Positions 1 to 6,918 of a stretch of 11,823 nt of DNA are shown piece by piece. Positions within the stretch are counted from its first letter, which is position 1; each line of letters starts with the position of its first letter. The notes below the pieces were generated by a model that was given only the letters and a program-made list of their open reading frames with translations, did no database searches and was not told the origin of the DNA. The DNA comes from an uncultured Flavobacterium sp. (GTDB lineage: Bacteria > Bacteroidota > Bacteroidia > Flavobacteriales > Flavobacteriaceae). The position numbers were made by a program, and so were the translations under genes. The stretch lies in assembly GCF_937967675.1 (NCBI RefSeq), contig NZ_CALBSN010000169.1, positions 1-11,823 on the forward strand, in the 5' to 3' direction.

Positions 1-932
1 CAACCAATAATTTGTCGCACAAAACCTTCTACTTGCGCCAATTCAATGGTTTCTTTATTTTGATAATAATACAAAATCACAGCATCAACTACTTCTTTCG
101 GGCTAATCATTTTGGAATTCATCGCAAAAGATAAACGCGAGTGAAATAGAAATTTATGTCCAGAAAACAACGAATCTTGATACGTTCCAAAATGCTCCAA
201 CAAATGCTCACAGAAATAGTCAATCAATTGCAAACTTTCGTTTCTGGAAGTCGGCCAATTGAAATTTTTTACATCAATACTTCCAAAAGTGGTGATGTTT
301 TGCGCTTCAATTTCGGCAATAAGTTCACTCACATTTTTATGAAATTCCAAAGGAAACGGAATCGGAACTTCGTTTTTATATTGATTACGGTTGTTATGGT
401 CAAAGTTCCATTTTCCATCTAACGGTTGATCACCCACCATTAGAACATCGTGTTTTTTTCGCATCATACGATAGAAACTTTCCATCAAAAGTTGCTTTTT
501 CCCTTTGAAAAAATCAGTCAATTCATTTCTGGAAGTATAAAAATGTTCGGAATCCACCGCTTTTGTTGGAATAACAAGTTTTTCGCATATAGATTTCAAT
601 TGTTCATCTAAACGATATTCATCAGGAAATTGGTATTCAAATTGTTCGATTTTATTCTTTTCAACCAAACTCAAAATCAATTGTTCCAAATTCTGAGGAT
701 TATTGGCATCCGAAATTTTATAATAAACCACATGATGACCTCGTTTTGTCAATTCTTCCGAAAAATTTCGCATGGAAAGAAAAAACGCCGCAACTTTTTG
801 AATATGATGTTTTACATAATCCGTTTCCTGACGCATTTCTGCCATTACATAAATCACATCCGAATTAACTTCTTGAAACCAAGAATGTTCCGAATTGAGT
901 TGGTCGCCCAAAAGTAATCGAAGTGTTCTCAT
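1..932 (-). CDS. FeS-BCP / prokaryotic (6-4) photolyase-type protein (partial, C-terminus off the window)
   Basis: I translated the minus strand from the ATG at 932-930; the frame stays open for about 310 codons to the window edge. The N-terminus MRTLRLLLGDQL, the FYRMMRKK stretch (about residues 153-160), VGDQPLDGKWNFDHNNR (166-182) and the last residues VEGFVRQIIG match my memory of the cryptochrome/photolyase-related family of Agrobacterium PhrB and Rhodobacter CryB. Known members are about 500 aa, bind FAD and a ribolumazine antenna, carry a [4Fe-4S] cluster, and some repair (6-4) photoproducts. The cluster cysteines and most of the FAD domain lie in the missing C-terminal part, so repair competence cannot be judged. 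The ATG abuts the stop codon of the DASH gene (TAAATG, no gap), so it is the last visible gene of the operon and probably translationally coupled. Confidence 0.88.
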   Translation of the reverse strand, partial: MRTLRLLLGDQLNSEHSWFQEVNSDVIYVMAEMRQETDYVKHHIQKVAAFFLSMRNFSEELTKRGHHVVYYKISDANNPQNLEQLILSLVEKNKIEQFEYQFPDEYRLDEQLKSICEKLVIPTKAVDSEHFYTSRNELTDFFKGKKQLLMESFYRMMRKKHDVLMVGDQPLDGKWNFDHNNRNQYKNEVPIPFPLEFHKNVSELIAEIEAQNITTFGSIDVKNFNWPTSRNESLQLIDYFCEHLLEHFGTYQDSLFSGHKFLFHSRLSFAMNSKMISPKEVVDAVILYYYQNKETIELAQVEGFVRQIIG

Positions 933-2225
933 TTAAAATATTTCAGGAATTAACCACATTTTTTGAAATTTTCCATCGCCATCGTACATTTCCGCTTGAC
1001 GTTTGATATTGAATTTTCTATCTCTTGGATCGTTTCCAACACCAGCATTGTACATCCAATTCCCATAATTGCTGTGCACATCGTAATCAATCAACATGCT
1101 TTCAAAATACGCTGCGCCAATGCGCCAATCTTGTTCCCATTCTTTCGCCCAGTAACTTGCTACATTTTGACGACCGCGATTGCTCATCCAACCCGTTTTC
1201 TGCATTTCAATCATGTTGGCATTCACGAAATGTTCCGGAGTTGTGCCATTTGTCCATTGATTGAAAGCTTTTGTGTTTTGATTCCAATGGTATTCTTTTT
1301 GTAAAATACCGTTCAATTGAAAAATTTTGTTGCCGTGTTTTAGCGAAATGTATTTGAAATAATCGCGCCAAATCAACTCGAAAATCAACCAATAGGTATC
1401 TTCGTTTTTGACAATTTTCTTCTCAAATTGTTGTACTTCCCAATAAATCGTTCGTGCCGAAATACTTCCATTTGCTAACCAAGCCGAAAGTTTTGAACTG
1501 TAATCTTTTCCCACCAAACCATTACGAGTTTTTTTGTAAACCGCTAGTTTTTTGGTATCCCAAAAGTAGTCTTTGATTCTTTTTTTAGCTTGATATTCGC
1601 CACCTTTAAAAGGAAAAGCCGTTTTATTGGGTTGCTTAAACTCATCAAATCCTAAATCTTCCAAAGTTGGAATATTAGTTTTTTCTTCAATTAGATTAGC
1701 AATTGGTTTTGCTGAGATGGAAACGGTTGGTCGCACTCGAATTTTCTTTTCCAATTGCTTTCTAAACTCGGTAAAAACTTCTGGAATTTTTTCCCAATCC
1801 TCAAATGGAACATCATCCGGATGAAATAAAAACTGATCGTAATACGTTTTCCAATTCACCGCTGGAATAAGATTTCGAACTTCAGTTTCAACATCTACTT
1901 CTTCTTGCGTCCATTCGTTTTGACTGTAAATCGTTTCAATTTGATATTTTGCCGCTACTTCTGGAATCAATTGTTCGGGATAGCCGTAATAAACTAATAA
2001 CGAGATATTCTTCTCTGCTAAATTTTGTTGTAATTCGGCTAAAGTTTCTAAAAGAAATTGAGTTCTAAATTTTTCTGTTTTCTTGAAACCGTATTGAGTG
2101 GTTTCGAAATGTCTTGGATCTAAACAATAAATGCCAATTACTTTTTCATTTTCCCTACAAGCATTGTACAACGAATGATTGTCAATCGTGCGCAAATCGT
2201 TTCTAAACCATATTAATCCGTTCAT
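933..2225 (-). CDS. DASH-family cryptochrome / deoxyribodipyrimidine photolyase
   Basis: Full-length 430-aa photolyase-superfamily protein. The N-terminal Rossmann-like antenna domain opens with GLIWFRNDLRTIDNHSL (residues 3-19). The FAD domain contains DYSSKLSAWLANGSIS (241-256), ELIWRDYFKY (283-292), WMSNRGRQNVAS (346-357) and DYDVHSNYGNW (380-390) followed by AGVGNDPR, the pattern I know from DASH cryptochromes. Trp367 and Trp390 are plausible members of the flavin photoreduction chain. DASH proteins use blue light and reduced FAD, usually with a folate antenna, to repair cyclobutane pyrimidine dimers, mainly in single-stranded DNA; some also signal. It lies one nucleotide after the DUF2256 stop and directly before the second photolyase gene. 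The DASH assignment is firm; the exact lesion preference is inferred from the family. Confidence 0.93.
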   Translation of the reverse strand: MNGLIWFRNDLRTIDNHSLYNACRENEKVIGIYCLDPRHFETTQYGFKKTEKFRTQFLLETLAELQQNLAEKNISLLVYYGYPEQLIPEVAAKYQIETIYSQNEWTQEEVDVETEVRNLIPAVNWKTYYDQFLFHPDDVPFEDWEKIPEVFTEFRKQLEKKIRVRPTVSISAKPIANLIEEKTNIPTLEDLGFDEFKQPNKTAFPFKGGEYQAKKRIKDYFWDTKKLAVYKKTRNGLVGKDYSSKLSAWLANGSISARTIYWEVQQFEKKIVKNEDTYWLIFELIWRDYFKYISLKHGNKIFQLNGILQKEYHWNQNTKAFNQWTNGTTPEHFVNANMIEMQKTGWMSNRGRQNVASYWAKEWEQDWRIGAAYFESMLIDYDVHSNYGNWMYNAGVGNDPRDRKFNIKRQAEMYDGDGKFQKMWLIPEIF

Positions 2226-2226
2226 G

Positions 2227-2367
2227 CTATTTGTTTTTATTCATTCTACATTTATCACTGCAATACATAACTTCTTCCCAGTTTTTCTCCCATTTTTTGC
2301 GCCATGAAAAAGGGCGTTGACAGGTTTTACATATTTTTTCGGGAAGATTTACTTTTTTATACGCCAT
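2227..2367 (-). CDS. DUF2256 small four-cysteine protein in the photolyase operon
   Basis: A 46-residue reading frame beginning MAYKKVNLPEKICKTC, with ATG at 2367-2365 and TAG at 2229-2227. It has two cysteine pairs, C13-x2-C16 and C36-x3-C40, separated by a basic tryptophan-rich stretch PFSWRKKWEKNW. This is the pattern I recognise as DUF2256, a short family often encoded beside cryptochromes or photolyases. The four cysteines suggest a zinc knuckle, and the charge suggests nucleic-acid or protein contact; neither is demonstrated and the function is unknown. The ATG overlaps the flavin reductase stop codon (TAATG) and its stop lies one base before the DASH start, which strongly supports real, coupled translation despite the small size. 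Confidence 0.88.
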   Translation of the reverse strand: MAYKKVNLPEKICKTCQRPFSWRKKWEKNWEEVMYCSDKCRMNKNK

Positions 2368-3002
2368 TATAACATCGAAGTTGAAGGTTTATCTGGTCGC
2401 GCATAATGAAATCTGTCGGATAGTTTCGGAACAGCATAACCATCTAAACCATTAATAGCTACTACATTTCCTCTATCCAATTGCATCCAATTGTCATCAT
2501 GAAAAAGGTTTTCATCCGCATAAATAGTTTCAATAGAAGCGATAATGTGAATACAATCGTTTTCTTCAATTTTGTATTCGTTCACATATTTACAAAGTAA
2601 TTGTACAGGACTTCCTTTTACGAAAGGTACTTTGTGATGGTCTATAAATTCGGGTTCTAAGTTCGTTTTATCGAATTCTGAAATATGTTCGTCATAACTT
2701 GAGGATGTATGATGTGCATCGGCAATCATTTCTTCGGTAATATGATTTACAGTAAAATATCCGGTTTCTTTTATGTTTTTATAAGTGTCTCTTGGAACTG
2801 TTGTGGGTCTTAAAATAAATCCTAGCAAGGGTGGTTCGCTTCCCAAATGTGTAACACTGCTGAAAACGGCAATATTTAATACGCCTTCAGTTGAAACTGT
2901 TCCAATCAAATTAGCGGATTTATAACCAGTAACACAATTGACTAAGTTCAGTCGAGGGACTTTTGACATATAGAACAATTCGTCTTTCGTAATCTTTTTC
3001 AT
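2367..3002 (-). CDS. Flavin reductase-like FMN-binding split-barrel protein
   Basis: A 211-aa soluble protein of the flavin reductase-like (split-barrel FMN-binding) family. Visible family features are NLIGTVS (residues 31-37), NIAVFSSVTHLGSEPPLLGF (43-62), GYFTVN (81-86) and a histidine/serine-rich stretch near 97-102. Relatives bind FMN and use NAD(P)H to reduce flavins, but substrates vary and cannot be read from the sequence. It is the first gene of the operon that continues into DUF2256, the DASH photolyase and the (6-4)-type photolyase, overlapping the next gene by one base (TAATG). A reasonable inference is that it supplies reducing power for photolyase flavin, which must be fully reduced for repair. 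The ATG at 3002-3000 is 13 nt from a -7 promoter motif, implying a very short leader. Confidence 0.88.
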   Translation of the reverse strand: MKKITKDELFYMSKVPRLNLVNCVTGYKSANLIGTVSTEGVLNIAVFSSVTHLGSEPPLLGFILRPTTVPRDTYKNIKETGYFTVNHITEEMIADAHHTSSSYDEHISEFDKTNLEPEFIDHHKVPFVKGSPVQLLCKYVNEYKIEENDCIHIIASIETIYADENLFHDDNWMQLDRGNVVAINGLDGYAVPKLSDRFHYARPDKPSTSML

Positions 3003-3015
3003 AGCAATTTTTATT

Positions 3016-3023
3016 CAAAGATA
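3016..3023 (-). promoter_or_regulatory. Bacteroidota -7 promoter element of the photorepair operon
   Basis: The minus strand reads TATCTTTG, an exact match to the Bacteroidota -7 consensus TAnnTTTG, 13 nt upstream of the flavin reductase ATG. No convincing -33 TTTG box is seen at the usual distance. That region is occupied by the inverted repeat at 3025-3062, which would fit activator- or repressor-controlled transcription. Confidence 0.65.
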
Positions 3024-3024
3024 C

Positions 3025-3062
3025 ATTTTGTTTAACTAATATTAAAAATAATTAAACAAAAT
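3025..3062. promoter_or_regulatory. Perfect 11-bp inverted repeat, candidate operator of the photorepair operon
   Basis: The left arm ATTTTGTTTAA (3025-3035) and right arm TTAAACAAAAT (3052-3062) are exact reverse complements, separated by 16 bp of A/T-rich sequence. The left arm begins one base upstream of the operon's -7 element, so the repeat covers roughly -10 to -50 of that promoter. This is the position of sites for dimeric regulators such as MerR-type proteins or repressors. It also lies about 70-107 bp upstream of the likely kmo start point. It is not followed by a T-run and lies between divergent genes, so a terminator is unlikely. The regulator is not encoded in this window. Confidence 0.55.
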
Positions 3063-3117
3063 TTGAATTCAAAATCAAAAATCTAATAAAAGTCGGGCTT
3101 AGAAATTTATTATTCTG

Positions 3118-3125
3118 TATTTTTG
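3118..3125 (+). promoter_or_regulatory. kmo: Bacteroidota -7 promoter element of kmo
   Basis: TATTTTTG matches TAnnTTTG exactly and ends 26 nt before the kmo ATG. No clear -33 TTTG was found at the expected spacing, so only the -7 half is supported. Confidence 0.55.
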
Positions 3126-3151
3126 CAGTCCAAATTTTTACAAAAGTCTTC

Positions 3152-4492
3152 ATGCAAACGCCACAAAAAATTGCTGTTGTAGGTTCAGGATTAGTAGGAA
3201 CTTTATTGGCAATCTATTTAAAAAGAGCCGGACATACAGTACATGTTTTCGACAGAAGTCCCGATATTAGAACGGTTGAATTTTCAGGTCGTTCCATTAA
3301 TTTGGTGATGTCTAATCGGGGTTGGAAAGCATTGGAAGATGTCGGTTTAGATGAAGAAATTAGAAAAATCGGAATTCCAGTGGATAAAAGAGCGATTCAT
3401 TTACAAGATGGAAAACTAAATTATCAATTTTACGGAAAAGAAGGTGAAGCTATTTTTTCATTGTCAAGAGGCGTTTTGAATAGAAAAATGGTGGATTTAG
3501 CTGAAGCTGAAGGTGTAGAATTCTTTTTCGAACGTAAAATTTGGGATGTAACCTTAGCCACCGCAACTTTGTGGGAAGGCGAATCCGAACAAGGCGAGTG
3601 GACTGAGTTAAAATACGATAAAGTTTTCGGAGCCGATGGTGCTTTTTCGAGAATTAGACACAGAATGCAACGTCAATCGATGTTTGATTATTCGCAAGAG
3701 TTCATGAAAATTGGTTATAAAGAATTACATATTCCAGCCAATGCTGATGGTTCGCCAAAAATTGATATTCATTCCTTACACATTTGGCCAAGAGGAAATT
3801 TCATGTTGATGGGATTGGCTAATTTAGACAACTCGTTTACTTGTACTTTGTTCATGCCGATTGAAGGCGAAAATTCGTTTGAATCATTAACTAACGAAGA
3901 GAAATTAGTTTCGTTTTTCGCGACTTATTTTCCAGATACAAAAGACGTAATTCCTGATTTAGTGCGTGATTTTTTCAGAAATCCGAACAGTTATTTGGCA
4001 ATTATGAAATGTTTCCCTTGGACATTTAACGATAAAATTGCCTTAATTGGTGATTCAGCGCATGCGATTGTACCTTTTTACGGTCACGGAATGAATGCAG
4101 GCTTTGAAGATATTACCATTCTGAATGAATTAATGCAACAATATGGTGATGATTGGGATCGAATTTTTAAAGCATACGAAATTTCAAGAAAGCCAAATGC
4201 TGATGCTATTGCCGAGCTTTCCAGAAGAAATTTTGAAGAAATGAGTGCCAAAACTGCGGATGCAAATTTCTTATTACAAAAGAAAATTGAAAAATGGTTT
4301 TCCGATAAACATCCAGAAAAATGGATGCCGTTATATAGTAGAGTAACTTTCAGTTTACAACCTTATTCAGAAGCCATGGCGATTGGTGATTTTCAAAATG
4401 AAATTATGCAAGAAGTTTTGAAAATGGAAAATATTCAAGAAAATTGGAATTCAGAAGAAGTAGAAAATAAAATTTTAGAGTTATTAAAATAA
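3152..4492 (+). CDS. kmo: Kynurenine 3-monooxygenase
   Basis: A 446-aa FAD-dependent aromatic hydroxylase that converts L-kynurenine, NADPH and O2 to 3-hydroxykynurenine, in tryptophan degradation and de novo NAD synthesis. The FAD-binding GxGxxG is at residues 11-16 (VVGSGLVG), followed by GRSINLVMSNRG (46-57), the GADGAFSRIR motif (160-169) and GDSAHAIVPFYGHGMNAG (300-317). By comparison with the Pseudomonas fluorescens enzyme as I remember it, Arg80, Tyr94, His312, Asn360 and Tyr395 match its active-site Arg84, Tyr98, His320, Asn369 and Tyr404 in spacing, so the substrate pocket appears intact. Length is typical of bacterial KMO, and a -7 motif lies 26 nt upstream. No other kynurenine-pathway gene is nearby; the convergent cupin is not 3-hydroxyanthranilate dioxygenase. 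Confidence 0.95.
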   Translation: MQTPQKIAVVGSGLVGTLLAIYLKRAGHTVHVFDRSPDIRTVEFSGRSINLVMSNRGWKALEDVGLDEEIRKIGIPVDKRAIHLQDGKLNYQFYGKEGEAIFSLSRGVLNRKMVDLAEAEGVEFFFERKIWDVTLATATLWEGESEQGEWTELKYDKVFGADGAFSRIRHRMQRQSMFDYSQEFMKIGYKELHIPANADGSPKIDIHSLHIWPRGNFMLMGLANLDNSFTCTLFMPIEGENSFESLTNEEKLVSFFATYFPDTKDVIPDLVRDFFRNPNSYLAIMKCFPWTFNDKIALIGDSAHAIVPFYGHGMNAGFEDITILNELMQQYGDDWDRIFKAYEISRKPNADAIAELSRRNFEEMSAKTADANFLLQKKIEKWFSDKHPEKWMPLYSRVTFSLQPYSEAMAIGDFQNEIMQEVLKMENIQENWNSEEVENKILELLK

Positions 4493-4513
4493 AAAAGAAA
4501 TTGCCTCTTTTTT
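4491..4513. terminator. Possible bidirectional A/T-rich hairpin terminator between kmo and the cupin gene
   Basis: AAAAAAGA (4491-4498) and TCTTTTTT (4506-4513) are perfect reverse complements around a 7-nt loop, with T-runs on both strands. It overlaps the stop codons of both convergent genes. The stem has only one G-C pair, so termination strength is doubtful. Confidence 0.4.
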
Positions 4514-4875
4514 TAATCTTCTCTATTAACAGCATCCATACTGAACGCAGGCGTACAAATTGCTAAATATTCACAAGCTTGATCAAACGGATTGGAATAT
4601 TGAACACGTGTGTTTTTCTCAATTTTAATCGATTGACCTGCTTCTAAAACTACCACTTCATCTTCAATAATGAATTGTTTTTTCCCTTTAATGATATAGG
4701 TGTATTCATCAAATTCTGGAGTTTGAAAAGGTTCGCTCCAACCAGGTGGCGCAATCATATGTGCAATCGAAATCGCTGCATTATTTGTTGTTGCTAATCC
4801 GTGATGCTCTTCAATCAATTTGCCATCAGGGGTTGGAACTACGAATGGTGCTTTTTGGATAAAATATTTTTTCAT
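4513..4875 (-). CDS. Small single-domain cupin protein lacking the canonical metal ligands
   Basis: A 120-aa protein fitting the cupin beta-barrel. A motif-1-like segment starts at Gly45, keeps the conserved Glu57 and ends at Gly64 (IIKGK). A motif-2-like segment runs from Gly80 to Asn95. The histidines of motif 1 (HxH) are replaced by Gln51 and Pro53, and the motif-2 His by Val91, so the usual Fe/Mn/Zn site is probably absent. Known metal-free or degenerate cupins act as isomerases, binding proteins or have unknown roles; no specific function can be assigned. It is the last gene of a three-gene minus-strand operon, four nt after the DUF486 stop, and converges on kmo. Confidence 0.8.
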   Translation of the reverse strand: MKKYFIQKAPFVVPTPDGKLIEEHHGLATTNNAAISIAHMIAPPGWSEPFQTPEFDEYTYIIKGKKQFIIEDEVVVLEAGQSIKIEKNTRVQYSNPFDQACEYLAICTPAFSMDAVNRED

Positions 4876-4879
4876 TTTG

Positions 4880-5248
4880 TTACTTCTTAAATATAAAATA
4901 AACCGCCAATACCAAAAAACAAAACCCTACTGCGTGATTCCATTTGAAAGTTTCGTTCTTAAAGAAAACCAATGAGAAAATCACAAAGATGACCAAAGTA
5001 ATTACTTCTTGAATCACTTTCAATTGCATTAATGAAAACGGACCGCCGTTGCCTTCATATCCAATTTTATTCGCTGGAACTTGAAAGAAATATTCAAATA
5101 AAGCCAATCCCCAACTAATTAAAACAACAGTGATTAACCCAGCGTTTTCAAACCATTTTAATTCTTTAAATTTTAAATGTCCGTACCAAGCCAATGTCAT
5201 GAAAACATTAGAAAGTATAAGTAACCCTATGGTGATAAATCCTTTCAT
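4880..5248 (-). CDS. DUF486 / DMT-family four-helix membrane protein
   Basis: A 122-aa hydrophobic protein with four predicted transmembrane segments, at about residues 3-22, 33-55, 78-97 and 101-119. The central PANKIGYEGNGGPFSLMQLKVIQEVITL region is recognisable as the DUF486 family, related in size and topology to small drug/metabolite transporters (4-TM, probably dimeric). The substrate is unknown. Its ATG overlaps the stop codon of the upstream HerA-like ATPase gene by one base (TAATG), and the cupin gene follows four nt after its stop, so the three genes are almost certainly co-transcribed. Transport is a family inference, not something the sequence shows. Confidence 0.87.
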   Translation of the reverse strand: MKGFITIGLLILSNVFMTLAWYGHLKFKELKWFENAGLITVVLISWGLALFEYFFQVPANKIGYEGNGGPFSLMQLKVIQEVITLVIFVIFSLVFFKNETFKWNHAVGFCFLVLAVYFIFKK

Positions 5249-6765
5249 TATTTTTTTAGCATTTTCATTAATAGGCCAAATGCGCCTCGAATAAAACTTG
5301 CACTTGTAACCACTTTGGTAATTGATTTCCCAACTACTTCAGCCGTACTTGGTTCTTCTTTTGCTGTTCGGGTAGGTTTTTCGGCTTCTTGCTCGGCTGC
5401 GACTTCTTGCGCTACAGCAATTTTTTTATTTAGCATTTCATAAGCACTTTCTCGATCAACAACTTCATTATATTTTTTTGCTAATTTTGATTTTGCAATA
5501 CTCGCTTCAATTTCACTATCTGTTAAAACATCCATTCTACTCATTGGAGCTCGCATCATGGTAGCTACTAATGGTGTTGGTGTTCCTTTTTCGCTTAATG
5601 CGGTTACAAAAGCTTCTCCAATTCCTAACGAAGTTAATACTTTATCCGTTTCATAAAAATCAGTATCGGGATAATTTTCAGCCGTCATTTTAATTGCTTT
5701 TCTGTCATTTGCCGTGAAAGCTCTTAACGCATGCTGAATTTTTAAACCCAATTGTGCCAAAACGCCTGTTGGAACATCCATCGGATTTTGGGTAATGAAA
5801 TAAACTCCAATTCCTTTTGAACGAATCAATTTCACAATCGTTTCAATTTGATTTAATAAAGCCTTACTTGCTTCGTCAAAAATCAAATGGGCTTCGTCAA
5901 TGAAAATGACTAATTCTGGTCGTCCAGCATCGCCTTGTTCAGGTATAGTATTGTAAATTTCGGCTAACAAACTCAACATAAAAGTCGAGAATAATTTCGG
6001 TTTGTCTTGAATATCTGTCAAACGCATGATGTTCACGTAACCATTTCCGTTTTCGTCAATTCGCATTAAATCTTGAATATCGAATGATTTTTCGCCAAAG
6101 AATAATTCCGCACCTTGTTGTTCTAGTTCAATGATTTTTCTTAATATAGAACCTGTTGTACTTGTTGAAATTCTTCCGTATTCGGCTTCAAACTCTGCTT
6201 TTCCTTCTTCAGTTGCGTAATTCAGTACTTTTTTGAAATCTTTCAAATCCAATAATGGCAAACTGTTATCATCGCAATATTTAAAAATGATTGAAACAAC
6301 TCCGGCTTGCGTATCGTTCAAATCTAATATTCGAGAGAATAATACTGGTCCAAATTCAGAAACTGTAGCTCGTAATCGAACTCCATTTTGTTCTGAAATT
6401 GTCATTAATTCTACTGGAAACCCTTTCGTTTCGTATGGAATCGAAATTTTAGCATGACGTTCAGTAATAAACGCTTTTTCTTCGCCAGGCATTGCAATTC
6501 CAGAGAAATCTCCTTTTATATCCATCATCAAAACCGGAATTCCATTTTGCGATAATTGTTCCGATAACACTTGAATGGTTTTGGTTTTTCCAGTTCCTGT
6601 TGCACCTGCAATTAATCCGTGACGGTTTAAAGTTTTTAATGGAATGTTTACGTGTGTATTTGGAACCGCTTCGCCATCTAAAATTCCGCCACCTAATGTG
6701 ATGAATTCGCCTTTACAAGCGTAACCTTCGTTTATATGTTTGCTAAAATCTTCTGTCTTGCTCAT
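5248..6765 (-). CDS. HerA-like / DUF853 (YjgR-type) P-loop ATPase
   Basis: A 505-aa cytosolic ATPase of the HerA/FtsK superfamily. Walker A is GATGTGKT (residues 54-61), Walker B is LVIFIDEAH (285-293), and the sensor-like stretch FITQNPMDVP (323-332) is followed by KIQHALRAFTANDRKA, with Arg348 a candidate arginine finger. The preceding MMDIKGDFSGIA segment is typical of the YjgR/DUF853 group. After about residue 420 a charged, alanine/glutamate-rich linker leads to a hydrophobic/basic tail ending GLLMKMLKK, possibly a membrane- or partner-contact element. The cellular role of this family is not established; it is often annotated as a HerA-like helicase without proof of helicase activity. 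It is first in an operon with DUF486 and cupin genes and has a -7 element 19 nt upstream. Confidence 0.92.
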   Translation of the reverse strand: MSKTEDFSKHINEGYACKGEFITLGGGILDGEAVPNTHVNIPLKTLNRHGLIAGATGTGKTKTIQVLSEQLSQNGIPVLMMDIKGDFSGIAMPGEEKAFITERHAKISIPYETKGFPVELMTISEQNGVRLRATVSEFGPVLFSRILDLNDTQAGVVSIIFKYCDDNSLPLLDLKDFKKVLNYATEEGKAEFEAEYGRISTSTTGSILRKIIELEQQGAELFFGEKSFDIQDLMRIDENGNGYVNIMRLTDIQDKPKLFSTFMLSLLAEIYNTIPEQGDAGRPELVIFIDEAHLIFDEASKALLNQIETIVKLIRSKGIGVYFITQNPMDVPTGVLAQLGLKIQHALRAFTANDRKAIKMTAENYPDTDFYETDKVLTSLGIGEAFVTALSEKGTPTPLVATMMRAPMSRMDVLTDSEIEASIAKSKLAKKYNEVVDRESAYEMLNKKIAVAQEVAAEQEAEKPTRTAKEEPSTAEVVGKSITKVVTSASFIRGAFGLLMKMLKK

Positions 6766-6784
6766 TTTGATGTATTTTGAATTT

Positions 6785-6792
6785 CAAATGTA
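6785..6792 (-). promoter_or_regulatory. Bacteroidota -7 promoter element of the HerA-like operon
   Basis: The minus strand reads TACATTTG, an exact TAnnTTTG match ending 19 nt before the ATPase ATG. A weak CTTG lies about 20 bp further upstream as a possible -33 element. Confidence 0.6.
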
Positions 6793-6891
6793 GTTAAAAT
6801 CAGAGGAAATTTCAAGGTTAATGACAAGTGTAATTTCAAGTTCAAAAATTAATTTCTGACTTCTTATTTCTAAATTCTAATTTCCAAGTCG

Positions 6892-6899
6892 TATCTTTG
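6892..6899 (+). promoter_or_regulatory. queE: Bacteroidota -7 promoter element of queE
   Basis: TATCTTTG, an exact TAnnTTTG match, ends 19 nt before the queE ATG. The rest of the divergent spacer is A/T-rich with partial repeats of AATTTCAAG and shows no other clear element. Confidence 0.6.
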
Positions 6900-6918
6900 C
6901 CCACTATTTTAATTTGAG

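Noticed and set aside
156..917. Plus-strand reading frames of 88 and 95 codons over the partial photolyase gene
   Set aside because: They are antisense shadows of a gene with clear family motifs, and their translations look random and Phe/Ile/Asn-rich.
963..1824. Several plus- and minus-strand frames within the DASH photolyase gene
   Set aside because: The DASH frame carries all conserved motifs; the others are out-of-frame shadows.
3025..3062. Inverted repeat read as a terminator
   Set aside because: It lies between divergent genes, next to a promoter element, with no following T-run and an all-A/T spacer.
4513..4875. Cupin as 3-hydroxyanthranilate 3,4-dioxygenase because of the adjacent kmo
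   Set aside because: It is too short, lacks the iron-binding histidines, is convergent with kmo and belongs to a different operon.
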